From: Shewanella indica
GTDB taxonomy: Bacteria > Pseudomonadota > Gammaproteobacteria > Enterobacterales > Shewanellaceae
Reading direction: 5' to 3'
DNA length: 64,000 nt
Assembly: GCF_002836975.1 (NCBI RefSeq)
Contig: NZ_NIJK01000022.1
Coordinates: 88,617-152,616 of the forward strand
The position numbers and the translations under genes were made by a program. Each line of letters begins with the position of its first letter. Positions within the stretch are counted from its first letter, which is position 1. Below the pieces are notes generated by a model. That model was not told the origin of the DNA, searched no databases, and saw only the letters and a program-made list of their open reading frames with translations. This document shows, piece after piece, positions 17,340-26,042 of the stretch.

Positions 17340-18479
17340 TCAGTGACTCTTCATATCATTGACCGACTGCAGCATGCTGCGGCTCTCGCTGCGAAACTGT
17401 GGTGCAAAGTCACCGAACCATTCGGCCACCTCACGGAACTGGCGCACAAAGCCGTCTCTGTCACCGGCCTTGAGCATGGCCAAAGCGCCGGCATAGTTGT
17501 CCAGATAGTCGGAGATAGCACCCAGGCTCTCTTGCTGGGCGAAGATGATATCGGCGTAAAGCTCTGGGCTTTGGGCAAACAAGCGACCGACCATGGCCAG
17601 CTCCAACCGGTAAATCGGTGAACTGAACTGCAGCAGACTATCGAGATCGGCCTGCTCCCGGCACAAGTTGAGGCCATAGACAAAACTGGAGAAGTGACGC
17701 ATCGCCTGCACCAGTTGCATCGCTTTATCATGTTTGCCGGCATCCGCTTCCACCAGCCGCGCTCCCCAAATAGCTATCTGCTCCAGCAGCCAGGCATAGG
17801 CCTCACTCTGCCGACCATGGCATACCACGACAACCTGCTTGGCAAGGCTGCCCACATCCGGGCCAAACATGGGATGAAGCCCCACCACTGGCCCGCTGTG
17901 GGCCTCGAGCATGGCTTGCAGCGGCTCCGACTTTATCGAGGTCAGATCCGCAAGAATGCAATCCTTGGGCAAGTGCCGCAAACGGGAGCGGATAAGCTCA
18001 CAGGTAATGGCAATCGGCACAGTGACCAATACCAGACCGGCACCGTCGAGGATAGCATCGGCATTATCCCAATCATCTTTATCGAGCAGATGTACTGGAT
18101 AGCCGGAGAGTGTCAGCATCTGGGCAAACAGGGTGCCCAACTGGCCACGGCCGCCAATGATCACCACCTTGTTGATATCCGGGTTCACCTGCTTGAAACC
18201 CACATCCTTCTCGTTGAGATAGGATTCCCGCATCAGACGCCTGAGCACATCCTCTATCAACTGCGGCGATACCCCCAGACTTTCGGCTTCTACGCGGCGC
18301 TTGGCCAACATGGCGGCCTCCCGCTGCGGTGCATAGATGGGCAGGCCGGCATTGTGTTTGACCGCGCCGACCTGGGCCACCAGATCCAGCCGCTGACGCA
18401 GCAACTTGAGCAACTCTTGGTCGACGCCGTCAATCAGTCCGCGTAACTTTTCCAGCTCTGCCGTGGTTTTCTCACTCAT
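17340..18479 (-). CDS. tyrA: Chorismate mutase / prephenate dehydrogenase (T-protein)
   Basis: Converts chorismate through prephenate to 4-hydroxyphenylpyruvate for tyrosine. The 379-residue protein has an AroQ mutase at the start ([30 protein letters not shown]) and a TyrA dehydrogenase from about residue 100 with the NAD loop [17 protein letters not shown] and [12 protein letters not shown] chose the ATG at 18479; an in-frame ATG at 18500 would overlap the aroF stop codon and add seven residues. It lies 13 bases after aroF and is its operon partner. Confidence 0.95.
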   Translation of the reverse strand: MSEKTTAELEKLRGLIDGVDQELLKLLRQRLDLVAQVGAVKHNAGLPIYAPQREAAMLAKRRVEAESLGVSPQLIEDVLRRLMRESYLNEKDVGFKQVNPDINKVVIIGGRGQLGTLFAQMLTLSGYPVHLLDKDDWDNADAILDGAGLVLVTVPIAITCELIRSRLRHLPKDCILADLTSIKSEPLQAMLEAHSGPVVGLHPMFGPDVGSLAKQVVVVCHGRQSEAYAWLLEQIAIWGARLVEADAGKHDKAMQLVQAMRHFSSFVYGLNLCREQADLDSLLQFSSPIYRLELAMVGRLFAQSPELYADIIFAQQESLGAISDYLDNYAGALAMLKAGDRDGFVRQFREVAEWFGDFAPQFRSESRSMLQSVNDMKSH

Positions 18480-18492
18480 CTCAAATCTTCCG

Positions 18493-19584
18493 TCAGCCAT
18501 TTGCCACCCTGAGCATATCAAAGCGAGTGGGTAAAATAGAACTCAGTTGCGCTGCCCCTTGCCTGAGCAGTTGCTCCGTATCCTGCCAATCTATGCAGGC
18601 ATCTGTGACCGAAACCCCATAATCAAGCTCGGCAAGCGGCTTGTCACAGGCCTGACTACCGGCAAACAGATGGCTTTCCAACATCAAACCTATGATGGAG
18701 CGATTGCCCGCCGCTATCTGGTCAAGTACATCCCGGCACACAGGCAGTTGCCGCCGATGATCTTTATTGGAGTTGCCATGACTACAGTCGATAATCAGTC
18801 TGGCATTGAGCCCGGCACCATGCAGCTGCCGTTCACACTCAGCCACCGAATCGGCGTCATAGTTGGGGCCAGCACCACCCCGCAGGATCACATGCCCATC
18901 CGGGTTACCGGCGGTTTGCAGCAAAGCCACCTGCCCTTGTTGATTGATCCCCATGAATCTGTGACTGCTGGCCGCCGACTTGAGGGCGTTAATGGCCACC
19001 CCCAGATTGCCATCCGTACCGTTTTTAAATCCTACCGGCATGGAAAGCCCGGAGGCCATCTCCCTGTGGGTTTGTGACTCTGTGGTTCTGGCGCCTATGG
19101 CTGACCAGGTCACCAGCTCGGAAATATATTGCGGACTGATGGGATCCAGCGCTTCAGTGGCAACCGGCAACTCGAGTTCGGCCAGAAACAGCATCAACTC
19201 CCGCGCCATCCGCAACCCTTTTTCAATATTGAAGGACTCATCCATATCGGGATCATTGATCATCCCTTTCCAGCCCACAGTCGTTCGGGGCTTTTCAAAA
19301 TAGACCCGCATCAGGATAAAAAACTGATCCTTGAGCTCGTCATGGAGCTTTTTCAGTTTCAGGGCATATTCCTTGGCCGACTCAATATCGTGAATAGAGC
19401 AAGGGCCGGTAACGACCAACACCCGGTTGTCACGCTTGTGAACTATGTCAGAAACCGTCTTGCGAGCGCTGAGAATATAGCGATAGCCGTGATCAGAAAG
19501 TGGCAACTGCTGCTTGAGTTCTTCGGGAGTGATGAGGACTTGTTCGGCACTGATGTGCACATTCTCTATGTTACTGGACTGCAT
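18493..19584 (-). CDS. aroF: DAHP synthase, class I-alpha (tyrosine-sensitive type)
   Basis: First enzyme of the shikimate pathway, joining phosphoenolpyruvate and erythrose 4-phosphate. The 363-residue protein has [27 protein letters not shown], the KNGTDGN loop, [11 protein letters not shown] and [13 protein letters not shown], all typical of the E. coli AroF/G/H class. The operon with tyrA argues for the tyrosine-regulated isozyme. The ATG at 19584 has AGGTGA correctly spaced; the GTG three codons earlier is part of that ribosome-binding site. This is a complete active-type enzyme, in contrast to the degenerate barrel on PheA. Confidence 0.95.
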   Translation of the reverse strand: MQSSNIENVHISAEQVLITPEELKQQLPLSDHGYRYILSARKTVSDIVHKRDNRVLVVTGPCSIHDIESAKEYALKLKKLHDELKDQFFILMRVYFEKPRTTVGWKGMINDPDMDESFNIEKGLRMARELMLFLAELELPVATEALDPISPQYISELVTWSAIGARTTESQTHREMASGLSMPVGFKNGTDGNLGVAINALKSAASSHRFMGINQQGQVALLQTAGNPDGHVILRGGAGPNYDADSVAECERQLHGAGLNARLIIDCSHGNSNKDHRRQLPVCRDVLDQIAAGNRSIIGLMLESHLFAGSQACDKPLAELDYGVSVTDACIDWQDTEQLLRQGAAQLSSILPTRFDMLRVANG

Positions 19585-19657
19585 TCTGATCACCTGAAAT
19601 TATTTTGTGCGGCATACCTGAACGCATTACTGTAGCGGTACACCATTACGACATTAC

Positions 19658-19686
19658 AATATGCCGAGACTGAAGCGGGAGATCAA
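19658..19686 (-). promoter_or_regulatory. Candidate aroF-tyrA promoter
   Basis: On the minus strand TTGATC, 17 bases, CATATT. It would give a leader of about 65 bases. I looked for TyrR boxes (TGTAAA-N6-TTTACA) nearby and found only weak fragments. Confidence 0.5.
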
Positions 19687-20272
19687 GGGCGAAATCGGAA
19701 AAATTTTCATCTTTATTGCAAAGAAAACAGCAAACGGTTTCAGTTTGTGTTCTGTCTAGGTTTAAATGCCAAGCTTGGCTCACTTGTGGTAACCAACAAA
19801 ATCGCCAAATCATCAAGCCATGAGGATGACAAAAAGTAAAAATCCACCTTGCTTGGAGGTTTCTTTATCCTGTGTTTGTTGTACCTTCTCGCCAAAGAGA
19901 GGCCAGATAAACAAATGCTATTCTCACAAAGCAGAGAAGTCATCGCTCTATCCAGGTTTCAAACAGTACAAAAGACAGTGTAAATGGCATGTCACTCAGC
20001 GGAAAGAACAGCAGGTAAGTGTCTGGATTATTGGTGACAATTCAATGCTGAACTTTAATCCACTTACTTCAGCCATTGCAGGTACATCTATTCGATTCCA
20101 GTTCGTCAGATCTGTGAGCTATTTTCCATATTACTCCTTTCCCACCTCAAGATGCGCTCCCTCGCCGTACAGCCAATGGCGTCCATGACCGGGCTTAAAG
20201 AGGGCTTACAATGGCATCCTACCAACACCAACTGAACTGAACTGAAACGAGTTGGTCACTACAGCCTGACGC
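19687..20272. other. Noncoding stretch between aroF promoter and csrB terminator
   Basis: Nearly 590 bases without a credible gene: the short frames present have no family resemblance and no ribosome-binding sites. A hairpin (ACCAACT ... AGTTGGT, about 20220-20260) with internal CTGAA repeats lies just beyond the csrB terminator. A weaker stem around 19845-19862 is followed by a T-rich stretch on the minus strand. I see no repeat or mobile element. Confidence 0.4.
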
Positions 20273-20938
20273 ACAAAGAAAAGGCGCGTCCTAAGACGCG
20301 CCCTATTTACTACTGTCAGCCATCCCGCTGAGTTGTGCTCCCTGCACCTTCCATGCGTATGAATTTCTTCCTGTGGACACCTTGTCTCAGTGATGACAGC
20401 TTCCAAGCCATCTTTTCATCCCTGCTTACAACCATCCTGGTGTCTGCTCAATTCCCTTGAGCCTCCTTGTGGCCTCCTGGCACTCATCTTCCATGTTTGC
20501 CCATCCACGAGCGGTGTCGTCCATGAGTTGGGTTTTCCCTTAACCCAAAGGCTGGCATCCCTGAGCCTGTCCTCTACTTCATCCTGAACACTTTCCTTAG
20601 CAGACCTTCCTGTCTCAAATGGCCTTTCCTGGCGCGGCAATTTCCTTATTACCGGAAAAAATCTCCTGTGGATCCATCCTGGTGTCTGCTTTCCCTGCGA
20701 GCCGTTTCCTTGGCTTTAACTTCCCTGCAATGGTTTCAAGACGTCCTGTCTTGATTGTCATCCATGATTAAAATCCATTTATCAGGCTTCCTTGCAGCTC
20801 ATCCTTGAATAGGCCTTTCCAAAACGTATCATCCTGACACTTGCCCTTCCTTGGCTGCCACCTTAAACTCCTTGGCGTTGCTTTCCTTGCTGCTCCCTCT
20901 TCCTTGGAAGCTCTGTCAAAGCATCCTGCCCTGACCAC
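20273..20938 (-). ncRNA. csrB: CsrB-family regulatory RNA (CsrA-sequestering), unusually long
   Basis: CsrB RNAs bind many copies of the translational regulator CsrA and so relieve its repression. On the minus strand this protein-free stretch contains about 40 GGA triplets by my count against about 10 expected by chance. Many sit in the classic forms CAGGATG, CAGGGA, AAGGA and TGGAAG, repeated at 10-20 base intervals. It ends in a perfect GC-rich terminator. The 5' end is estimated from a TACACT -10-like element at 20945-20950, giving GTGGTCAGGGCAGGATG at the start. At about 665 nt it is nearly twice the 369 nt of E. coli CsrB. A perfect UvrY/GacA-type palindrome lies upstream. The alternative that it contains two tandem RNAs is not supported by an internal terminator. 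Confidence 0.85.
20276..20302 (-). terminator. Terminator of csrB
   Basis: On the minus strand GGCGCGTC, TTAG, GACGCGCC, then TTTTCTTT: an eight-pair all-complementary stem with a four-base loop and T tail, oriented for the minus-strand RNA. Confidence 0.92.
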
Positions 20939-21107
20939 AACTTAAGTGTACCCAAAGACCCCTCTTTGAGATGGTCGATTTTAGAACAGGCTGGGAACAA
21001 CAAATATTCATCAGTCACTGATATAAGTCTAATCTCTTGTTTATTAACAATATTTAATTATTCACCAGTAAGAACAGCCAATAAGGCTTATGTTTATCGC
21101 ACAGCTT

Positions 21108-21125
21108 TGTGAGACATGTCTCACA
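21108..21125. promoter_or_regulatory. Perfect 18-bp palindrome, candidate UvrY/GacA (SirA) site for csrB
   Basis: TGTGAGACATGTCTCACA is fully self-complementary and fits the TGTaAG-N6-CTtACA pattern bound by response regulators of the GacA/UvrY/SirA group. It is centred about 180 bases upstream of the inferred csrB start, the distance known for csrB genes of enteric bacteria. The region between (20951-21100) is AT-rich, as in E. coli where IHF assists. The DUF962 gene ends 28 bases away. Confidence 0.78.
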
Positions 21126-21152
21126 TTGGTACTGGTAAATAACCAAAAACAC

Positions 21153-21458
21153 TCAGAAACGACGTTTGCCACTGACAAACTGGGCCAACATGACCCAGTC
21201 AGCCATCAAGCTATAGACTGGGTATTGAAAGGTCGCCGGCTTATTGTGTTCAAAACCAAAGTGACCAATCCAGGCAAAGCCATAACCCACCACAGGCAGA
21301 GCCAAGAGCCATACAAATTGTCCACTAAGCAAGCTGAATAACAGAAAAAGCAATACCAGGGTCGAACCTAGATAATGCAAACCTCGGCATACGGGATCGG
21401 AATGCTGAGATAGATAGAAAGGATAAAACTCAGCAAAACTCTTGTACTTTTGCTCCAC
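21153..21458 (-). CDS. DUF962 / Mpo1-like membrane protein
   Basis: A 101-residue protein opening with SFAEFYPFYLSQHSDPVCRGLHYLGS and followed by two hydrophobic segments, then WIGHFGFEHNKPATFQYPVYSLMADW. The paired His-containing motifs (QHSDPVCR.LH and GH.FEHNKPATF) are the DUF962 signature, shared with yeast Mpo1, an Fe(II)-dependent dioxygenase of fatty acid alpha-oxidation; an enzymatic role here is only suggested by that relationship. The start is a GTG with AGGAG eight bases away. It follows the acetyltransferase gene by 12 bases, so the two form an operon. Confidence 0.85.
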   Translation of the reverse strand: MEQKYKSFAEFYPFYLSQHSDPVCRGLHYLGSTLVLLFLLFSLLSGQFVWLLALPVVGYGFAWIGHFGFEHNKPATFQYPVYSLMADWVMLAQFVSGKRRF

Positions 21459-21470
21459 TCTTAACTCCTG

Positions 21471-22121
21471 TTATTGGTAGACGTCATCATCGGTATGACT
21501 GTGGTAAAAGAGCAACTCTCCGGTTAACTGCCCTATATTGAGCTCAACCACAGGTACAAAGCCTTGCTCTCGAAACAGATGAGAATGACCATCCTCGGTC
21601 ACAAAGACCCCAACTCCTTCCAGCTCCGGCTGCTCATCACACCAACCCAATACCGCCTGGACGAGCAACTTGCCATACCCCTTGTGTTGCTCGGTTAACG
21701 CTACTGCGATAAATTGAATAACGCCGTACTCTGTCGCCGGCAGGTGCTCCAGAATTGAATTTTCCTTCTGCATCAACTTCTGCGTCGACTGCCAGCCCGT
21801 CCCCAGCAGCATTTTCAAACGCCAATGCCAATAGCGCCCTTCGCCTTGAGGAAGTGATGAAGTCACCACGCAGGCAACCCCAATCAAGCGCTCAGCGTCA
21901 AACAAACCAATAAGGGGCTGCTCCTGTTGCCAAAGTTCATTGAGCTCTTCACGAATTGCGGCCCTGAGCTTTTGTTCATATTCGGTGGCATTGGCAGCCG
22001 GCAAGGTCTGCAGAAAAAACGCATCATCGTGATAGGCGTTATAAAGAATTGATGCGGCCAAGCGTAAATCTTCTGCCGTCAGGTAAACGGCACGCAGGGA
22101 ATCAGGAGTCTGAGTTTCCAT
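21471..22121 (-). CDS. GNAT-family N-acetyltransferase
   Basis: A 216-residue protein with the acetyl-CoA binding motif VALTEQHKGYGKLLVQAVLGWC (about residues 140-162, Q/R-x-x-G-x-G/A type) and the C-terminal VFVTEDGHSHLFREQGF strand-helix. The preceding FIAVAL strand is the usual motif before the CoA loop. The substrate is not evident. The ATG at 22121 is preceded by AAGGACAAC. It lies upstream of the DUF962 gene in the same transcription unit. Confidence 0.82.
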   Translation of the reverse strand: METQTPDSLRAVYLTAEDLRLAASILYNAYHDDAFFLQTLPAANATEYEQKLRAAIREELNELWQQEQPLIGLFDAERLIGVACVVTSSLPQGEGRYWHWRLKMLLGTGWQSTQKLMQKENSILEHLPATEYGVIQFIAVALTEQHKGYGKLLVQAVLGWCDEQPELEGVGVFVTEDGHSHLFREQGFVPVVELNIGQLTGELLFYHSHTDDDVYQ

Positions 22122-22455
22122 TTGTTGTTGTCCTTGTCAGCCAAAAGGGCACTTTCCAATTTAACAATATTGGATCAGAGTACAACATCTTGCTTACCAA
22201 CTATCACCACAGTTTCTGCCGGCAGCGTATCTATTCAAATTATAGATGGGATTAACTAAGCTCTTGACCTACAACCTTGCATCCAAGCCTTTAGGCGCTC
22301 CTGGTGCACAAGCGCCCCCTCCTCAATTTAAAGAAATGGATCTGCTGTTCAATTGATATAAGCTAAGGAAGCAATAATACTTACTTTTTTTATGAAGGCT
22401 TGTTCGCCCATCACTCATCACTTGGCAATATGCCGGGATTTCAGGAGGTCAGAAT
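22122..22455. other. Divergent intergenic region
   Basis: About 330 bases with no gene. A small hairpin (GGCGCT at 22294, AGCGCC at 22311) has no T tail. Promoters for both flanking genes should lie here, but none is clear enough to place. Confidence 0.4.
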
Positions 22456-22686
22456 ATGGATACCACCCACACAGACTTGGCCCATTTGTTTGAGCAATTG
22501 GGACTCCCCAGCGGCAGCAAGGCGATAGAAGGCTTTATCGACGCACATTCTATCCCCGAGGGAGTCAAACTGGTGGATGCACCATTCTGGAATGAAGCGC
22601 AACGCACTTTTTTAACAGAGGCTCTGGCCGAAGACGCCCAATGGTCAGATACCATAGATCATTTGGACGCCCAGCTCAGGAGTTGA
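22456..22686 (+). CDS. DUF2789 family protein
   Basis: A 76-residue acidic soluble protein, MDTTHTDLAHLFEQLGLPS, then IEGFIDAHSIPEGVKLVDAPFWNEAQRTFLTEAL, which matches the pattern of DUF2789, a family of unknown function common in marine gammaproteobacteria. A strong TCAGGAGGT ribosome-binding site precedes the ATG. It converges on the next gene with 16 bases between stops. Confidence 0.85.
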   Translation: MDTTHTDLAHLFEQLGLPSGSKAIEGFIDAHSIPEGVKLVDAPFWNEAQRTFLTEALAEDAQWSDTIDHLDAQLRS

Positions 22687-22702
22687 TTGAAATGAGTTTG
22701 AA

Positions 22703-23068
22703 TTACAGCTGCGCGTAAGCCTTATCGCCCCAGCCTATCAGCTGTTGATCGCGAAACACCAAGGGGGTGCACTCATCCTTGGTGGTCTTGCCATCACTGT
22801 GTCTGTGGCGGGTACGATAAAAGAGCACCTGTACTTGCTGATCATTGGAGAGAAAGGCTTCATTAAAGTCGGCCTGCCCCATGAGCTGCTGCACCTGTTG
22901 CTGATCCATCCCCAGGTTCAACTTGGCCAGTTGTTGCTGATTTTGCTGTTGTTGTAATTGCCAGGATTCCTTTTCATCCCAGTTGGCTTCGTGATCGCCG
23001 ACATTGACCACACAGGCACTAAGCCCTAAGCTTGCAATCCCCACTAGTGGCAGTAATAACTTATTCAT
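22703..23068 (-). CDS. DUF3192 family lipoprotein
   Basis: A 121-residue precursor with a lipoprotein signal (LLPLVGIASLGLSAC, lipobox L-S-A-C) and a glutamine-rich stretch QLQQQQNQQQLAKLNLG, followed by MDQQQVQQLMGQADFNEAF. The latter is like the SmpA/BamE-type fold that DUF3192 resembles. The mature part ends in CTPLVFRDQQLIGWGDKAY. An envelope location follows from the lipobox; function is unknown. I chose the second ATG (23068), which has AAGGA at proper spacing; the first at 23074 is too close to it. Confidence 0.82.
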   Translation of the reverse strand: MNKLLLPLVGIASLGLSACVVNVGDHEANWDEKESWQLQQQQNQQQLAKLNLGMDQQQVQQLMGQADFNEAFLSNDQQVQVLFYRTRHRHSDGKTTKDECTPLVFRDQQLIGWGDKAYAQL

Positions 23069-23234
23069 TGTCATTCCTTGTTATATTTATCAAATGTTGA
23101 CTTTTGTTAAGCAAATGCAGCAAACGCAATGCAACATGTGGGCCAATAAATAATTCAATAAATATCAAAAAGATAAAAACAAACGCCAGCTGCACTATGT
23201 AGCTATTGGCGAAAATGTGAGGTTTTTTACCAAG

Positions 23235-23573
23235 ATGTCCACTCCACTGGAACAGGTCATGGCCGCAGCTGCGGCAGTAGCCCAAAGCGGCCATACTCCC
23301 TCTCTGGCACTGATTAAGGCAAGACTCGGCAACAAGTTACCAATGCCACTGCTGGTTGAAGGTCTACAGCGCTTCAAATCCCTACCAGAGAGTGAACGGG
23401 AAAAAATGTCTCAAAGCCAACCTCAACAGGATGAAACTGCACCACAGCAAGCAGTGCCCACAGTAGAAGTTCTTCAGCAGGAAATCAGCTGGCTACGCCA
23501 GGAACAACAACAACTGAAACAAGAATTCGCGGACTTGCAACAAAGGCTCGCCAAGCTTGAGGAGCAGCAATAA
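23235..23573 (+). CDS. Small protein with KfrA-like N-terminal part and C-terminal coiled coil
   Basis: A 112-residue protein. Residues about 1-50 (LEQVMAAAAAVAQSGHTPSLALIKARLGNKLPMPLLVEGLQRFK) look like a winged-helix fold of the KfrA N-terminal type. A Gln/Pro-rich linker follows, and residues about 78-112 form a heptad-patterned coiled coil (VEVLQQEISWLRQEQQQLKQEFADLQQRLAKLEEQQ in two blocks). This suggests a dimeric DNA-binding protein, by inference only. The ATG at 23235 gives the natural start; a GTG at 23217 is an alternative. Its stop overlaps the next ATG (TAATG). Confidence 0.7.
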   Translation: MSTPLEQVMAAAAAVAQSGHTPSLALIKARLGNKLPMPLLVEGLQRFKSLPESEREKMSQSQPQQDETAPQQAVPTVEVLQQEISWLRQEQQQLKQEFADLQQRLAKLEEQQ

Positions 23574-24346
23574 TGTTTGTCTGCGAACTCAGGTTTGAAT
23601 GCTTTGCCAACACCACGATCAGCGCCGCAGAAAAAGCCATCAACACCCTGCTTGAAGCCTGGCGAGCCAATGGTCAGGTATTGGGGAGGGAATTTGCGGT
23701 GGCCTTTAGAGACGGGGAGTTCAGAGTCAGGCTGCTGCTGCCGGAAGAAACCAGTCTGGCCAACAGGCATAACAGTCCCTGGGCCAAACAGGCGTTGCAA
23801 CAGTTAACCGAGGCCAAATTGCTGGCCCCCAAGGAAAAGCTCATAGGTCAGGATATCAATTCCGAGGTCAGCACCCTGGAGCCCCCAAGTTGGCAGCTGC
23901 TTTATACCAGCTATGTGCATATGTGCTCGCCACTGCGCAGCGGCGATAACTTGCTACCCATTCCCCTCTACCGTATTCCCGCGACCTTCAACGGCGATCA
24001 CAAGCGGGTGATCCGTTGGCAAACCGAGTGGCAAGCCTGTGATGAACTGCAGATGGCCGCAGCAACCAAGGCCGAATTTGCCGCCCTTGAGGAGCTTTCC
24101 TGCCCGGACAGCGATCTGTTTCGCCGCGGCTGGGATTTGCGTGGCCGTATCGAATATTTGACAAAAATTCCTACCTATTACTACCTTTACCGGGTCGGGG
24201 GAGAGAGTAAACAAGCCGAATTGGCCCGTCCCTGCCCCCGCTGCGGCAACCCGGATTGGCGCCAACCCAGCCCGTTGCTGGATCTATTTCATTTCCGCTG
24301 TGACAACTGCCGGATAGTCTCCAACCTCTCCTGGGATCATCAATAA
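23573..24346 (+). CDS. DUF2310 zinc-ribbon protein
   Basis: A 257-residue protein. Most of it is an alpha/beta region of unknown function (YTSYVHMCSPLRSGD, PIPLYRIPATFNGDHKRVIRWQTEW). The C-terminus from about residue 222 is a zinc ribbon with paired cysteines CPRCGNP ... FRCDNC. This is the architecture of DUF2310, described in databases as a possibly nucleic-acid-binding zinc-ribbon protein. It is translationally coupled to the coiled-coil gene by a one-base stop/start overlap. The last codons belong to a set of imperfect repeats that continues past the stop. Confidence 0.8.
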   Translation: MFVCELRFECFANTTISAAEKAINTLLEAWRANGQVLGREFAVAFRDGEFRVRLLLPEETSLANRHNSPWAKQALQQLTEAKLLAPKEKLIGQDINSEVSTLEPPSWQLLYTSYVHMCSPLRSGDNLLPIPLYRIPATFNGDHKRVIRWQTEWQACDELQMAAATKAEFAALEELSCPDSDLFRRGWDLRGRIEYLTKIPTYYYLYRVGGESKQAELARPCPRCGNPDWRQPSPLLDLFHFRCDNCRIVSNLSWDHQ

Positions 24347-24394
24347 ACTGGGACAATCAATAGCCTAGGATCATCAATAACAGTGATCATCAAT
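24333..24394 (+). repeat. Four imperfect short tandem repeats across the DUF2310 stop codon
   Basis: TGGGATCATCAATAA, TGGGACAATCAATAG, TAGGATCATCAATAA and GTGATCATCAATCA follow one another at about 16-base steps. The first unit contains the stop codon, so the array may be a recent local duplication of the gene's end. Confidence 0.6.
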
Positions 24395-24421
24395 CAATAG
24401 TGATTGTGGTAACCCCGACTG

Positions 24422-25063
24422 TCAGCGGCGGGAAAACAGGTGTTGCCACATAAGCTTCATCCGCGCCCAGAGACCGGGATGGTCGACATCCGCCATGGCC
24501 GGCTCCACTGGCTCAATTGCCGGCGCCACTCTGGGGCGCAGCAAAGTGAGAAACTCTTCCAGACTGTCTGCCAGCTTCTTTGAGGGGAGCTCACCCGGGG
24601 TCTCGCGCCAGACAGCACCGGTTTCATTATCCACGCAGATCATCTCATCACCTTGCCCCAATAGACCGATAAACCAGGTCGGTGGCTGCTTGAGCTTGCG
24701 TTTCATCATCAAATGCCCAATCAGATTCTGCTGCAGAAACTCAAAATCATCCTGACTCCAGGGCTGCAATAGTTCCCCTTCGCCGAAATCGGCTTCAAAC
24801 AACAGATGCGCGGCAAAAAACTGCCCATAAAACTCGTCGATATCGGCATGCAGCGGCAACTCCAGCGCATGACTGACATTGGCAAAACTGCCAGGCTGTT
24901 CACGGCGAATAGTCTGCCACAGTAGTGGATCTTCGCCATCCTCCTGCAGCAAGCAGGGCGAGGCTTCTCCCCTGGCATAATATCTGGGGCCTTCCCCCAG
25001 ACTCGACTGGTAACTTTGATGATAACGGCTGAAAAATTGCTCCAACGCCTGGGCACAAGACAC
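24422..25063 (-). CDS. syd: SecY-interacting protein Syd
   Basis: Cytoplasmic protein that binds SecY and monitors assembly of the SecYEG translocon. The 213-residue sequence carries [13 protein letters not shown], the acidic [16 protein letters not shown], and [21 protein letters not shown], all recognisable Syd family stretches. The C-terminal 30 residues beyond the family core are basic. The start is a GTG with GGAAG eight bases upstream; no ATG is available in frame. It is divergent from queF with about 60 bases between starts. Confidence 0.9.
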   Translation of the reverse strand: MSCAQALEQFFSRYHQSYQSSLGEGPRYYARGEASPCLLQEDGEDPLLWQTIRREQPGSFANVSHALELPLHADIDEFYGQFFAAHLLFEADFGEGELLQPWSQDDFEFLQQNLIGHLMMKRKLKQPPTWFIGLLGQGDEMICVDNETGAVWRETPGELPSKKLADSLEEFLTLLRPRVAPAIEPVEPAMADVDHPGLWARMKLMWQHLFSRR

Positions 25064-25122
25064 TTATCGCACTTCCAAATTCAGGTATAATGGTGACCTA
25101 TTTTGACACGGAAACCCGCTTG

Positions 25123-25980
25123 ATGACACAGAATCACGACCCTTACCGGAACGCCGAAGCCTTATCTGGCCTGACACTGGGTCAGCAGACAGATTATCAA
25201 GAGCATTACGCCCCAGAGCTGTTGCAGGGTGTGCCCCGCAAACTCAACCGTGATGCAATCAACCTGAGTGCACCTCTGCCGTTTCAGGGGGCCGATATCT
25301 GGACCGGCTATGAGCTCTCCTGGCTCAATGCCAAGGGCAAGCCCATGGTAGCCATCGCCGAGTTCCAGCTGGATCTCAACAGTGAGCATTTAATTGAGTC
25401 CAAATCCTTCAAGCTCTATCTGAACAGTTTCAATCAAACCCGCTTTGACAGTACTGAAGCCGTCGAGCAGACCCTGACCCAAGATCTGAGCCGCTGTGCC
25501 AATGGCGAGGTAAAAGTCAGAGTGATTGAGCCCAAGCACTTCAACAGTCAGAGAGTTGTTGAGCTGCCGGGGCACTGCATTGACGATCTGGATATTGAAG
25601 TCAACGACTATGAGTTCAACCCCAAATGGCTCGAAGAAAGCACAGACGACAAGCAGATAGTCGCCGAGACCTTGAACTCCAACCTGCTTAAGTCCAACTG
25701 TTTGATCACCTCGCAGCCTGATTGGGGCAGCGTGATGATCCGCTACCAGGGCCCCAAGATAGACAGGGAAAAGCTGCTGCGTTATCTGATCTCTTTCCGC
25801 CAGCATAACGAGTTCCACGAACAGTGTGTGGAGCGAATATTCACCGATCTGAAGCGTTTCTGCCATTGCAGTAAATTGACCGTCTACGCCCGCTACACCC
25901 GCAGAGGTGGATTGGACATCAACCCTTTCCGCAGTGACTTTGAGCACGTGCCGGAAAGCCAACGCCTGGCTAGACAGTAA
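25123..25980 (+). CDS. queF: NADPH-dependent 7-cyano-7-deazaguanine reductase
   Basis: Reduces preQ0 to preQ1 in queuosine synthesis for tRNA. The 285-residue length is the long (YqfF/E. coli) type made of two tunnelling-fold halves. The N-terminus reads [16 protein letters not shown] and [12 protein letters not shown]; the substrate half contains [17 protein letters not shown] and the catalytic Cys in [18 protein letters not shown], then [17 protein letters not shown] chose the ATG at 25123; an ATG 33 bases upstream overlaps a TATAAT element at 25085-25090 that is more likely the promoter's -10 box. Confidence 0.96.
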   Translation: MTQNHDPYRNAEALSGLTLGQQTDYQEHYAPELLQGVPRKLNRDAINLSAPLPFQGADIWTGYELSWLNAKGKPMVAIAEFQLDLNSEHLIESKSFKLYLNSFNQTRFDSTEAVEQTLTQDLSRCANGEVKVRVIEPKHFNSQRVVELPGHCIDDLDIEVNDYEFNPKWLEESTDDKQIVAETLNSNLLKSNCLITSQPDWGSVMIRYQGPKIDREKLLRYLISFRQHNEFHEQCVERIFTDLKRFCHCSKLTVYARYTRRGGLDINPFRSDFEHVPESQRLARQ

Positions 25981-25988
25981 TCGAACAT

Positions 25989-26013
25989 AAAGCGGCTTTA
26001 AGGCCGCTTTTTC
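25989..26013 (+). terminator. Terminator of queF
   Basis: AAGCGGC, six-base loop, GCCGCTT, then TTT, nine bases after the stop codon. Confidence 0.88.
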
Positions 26014-26042
26014 GCTCCTGACCGGTAACCTATTTCAGAGTG

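Noticed and set aside
19740..19943. A 67-codon minus-strand frame in the gap upstream of aroF
   Set aside because: No ribosome-binding site, no family resemblance and mixed composition; treated as chance.
20206..20640. Short minus-strand reading frames (66 and 74 codons) in the csrB region
   Set aside because: They lack ribosome-binding sites and family resemblance. The sequence is explained by repeated GGA motifs of a CsrB RNA.
22294..22316. GGCGCT/AGCGCC hairpin as a terminator
   Set aside because: No T tract follows on either strand, and it lies in a divergent promoter region rather than after a gene.
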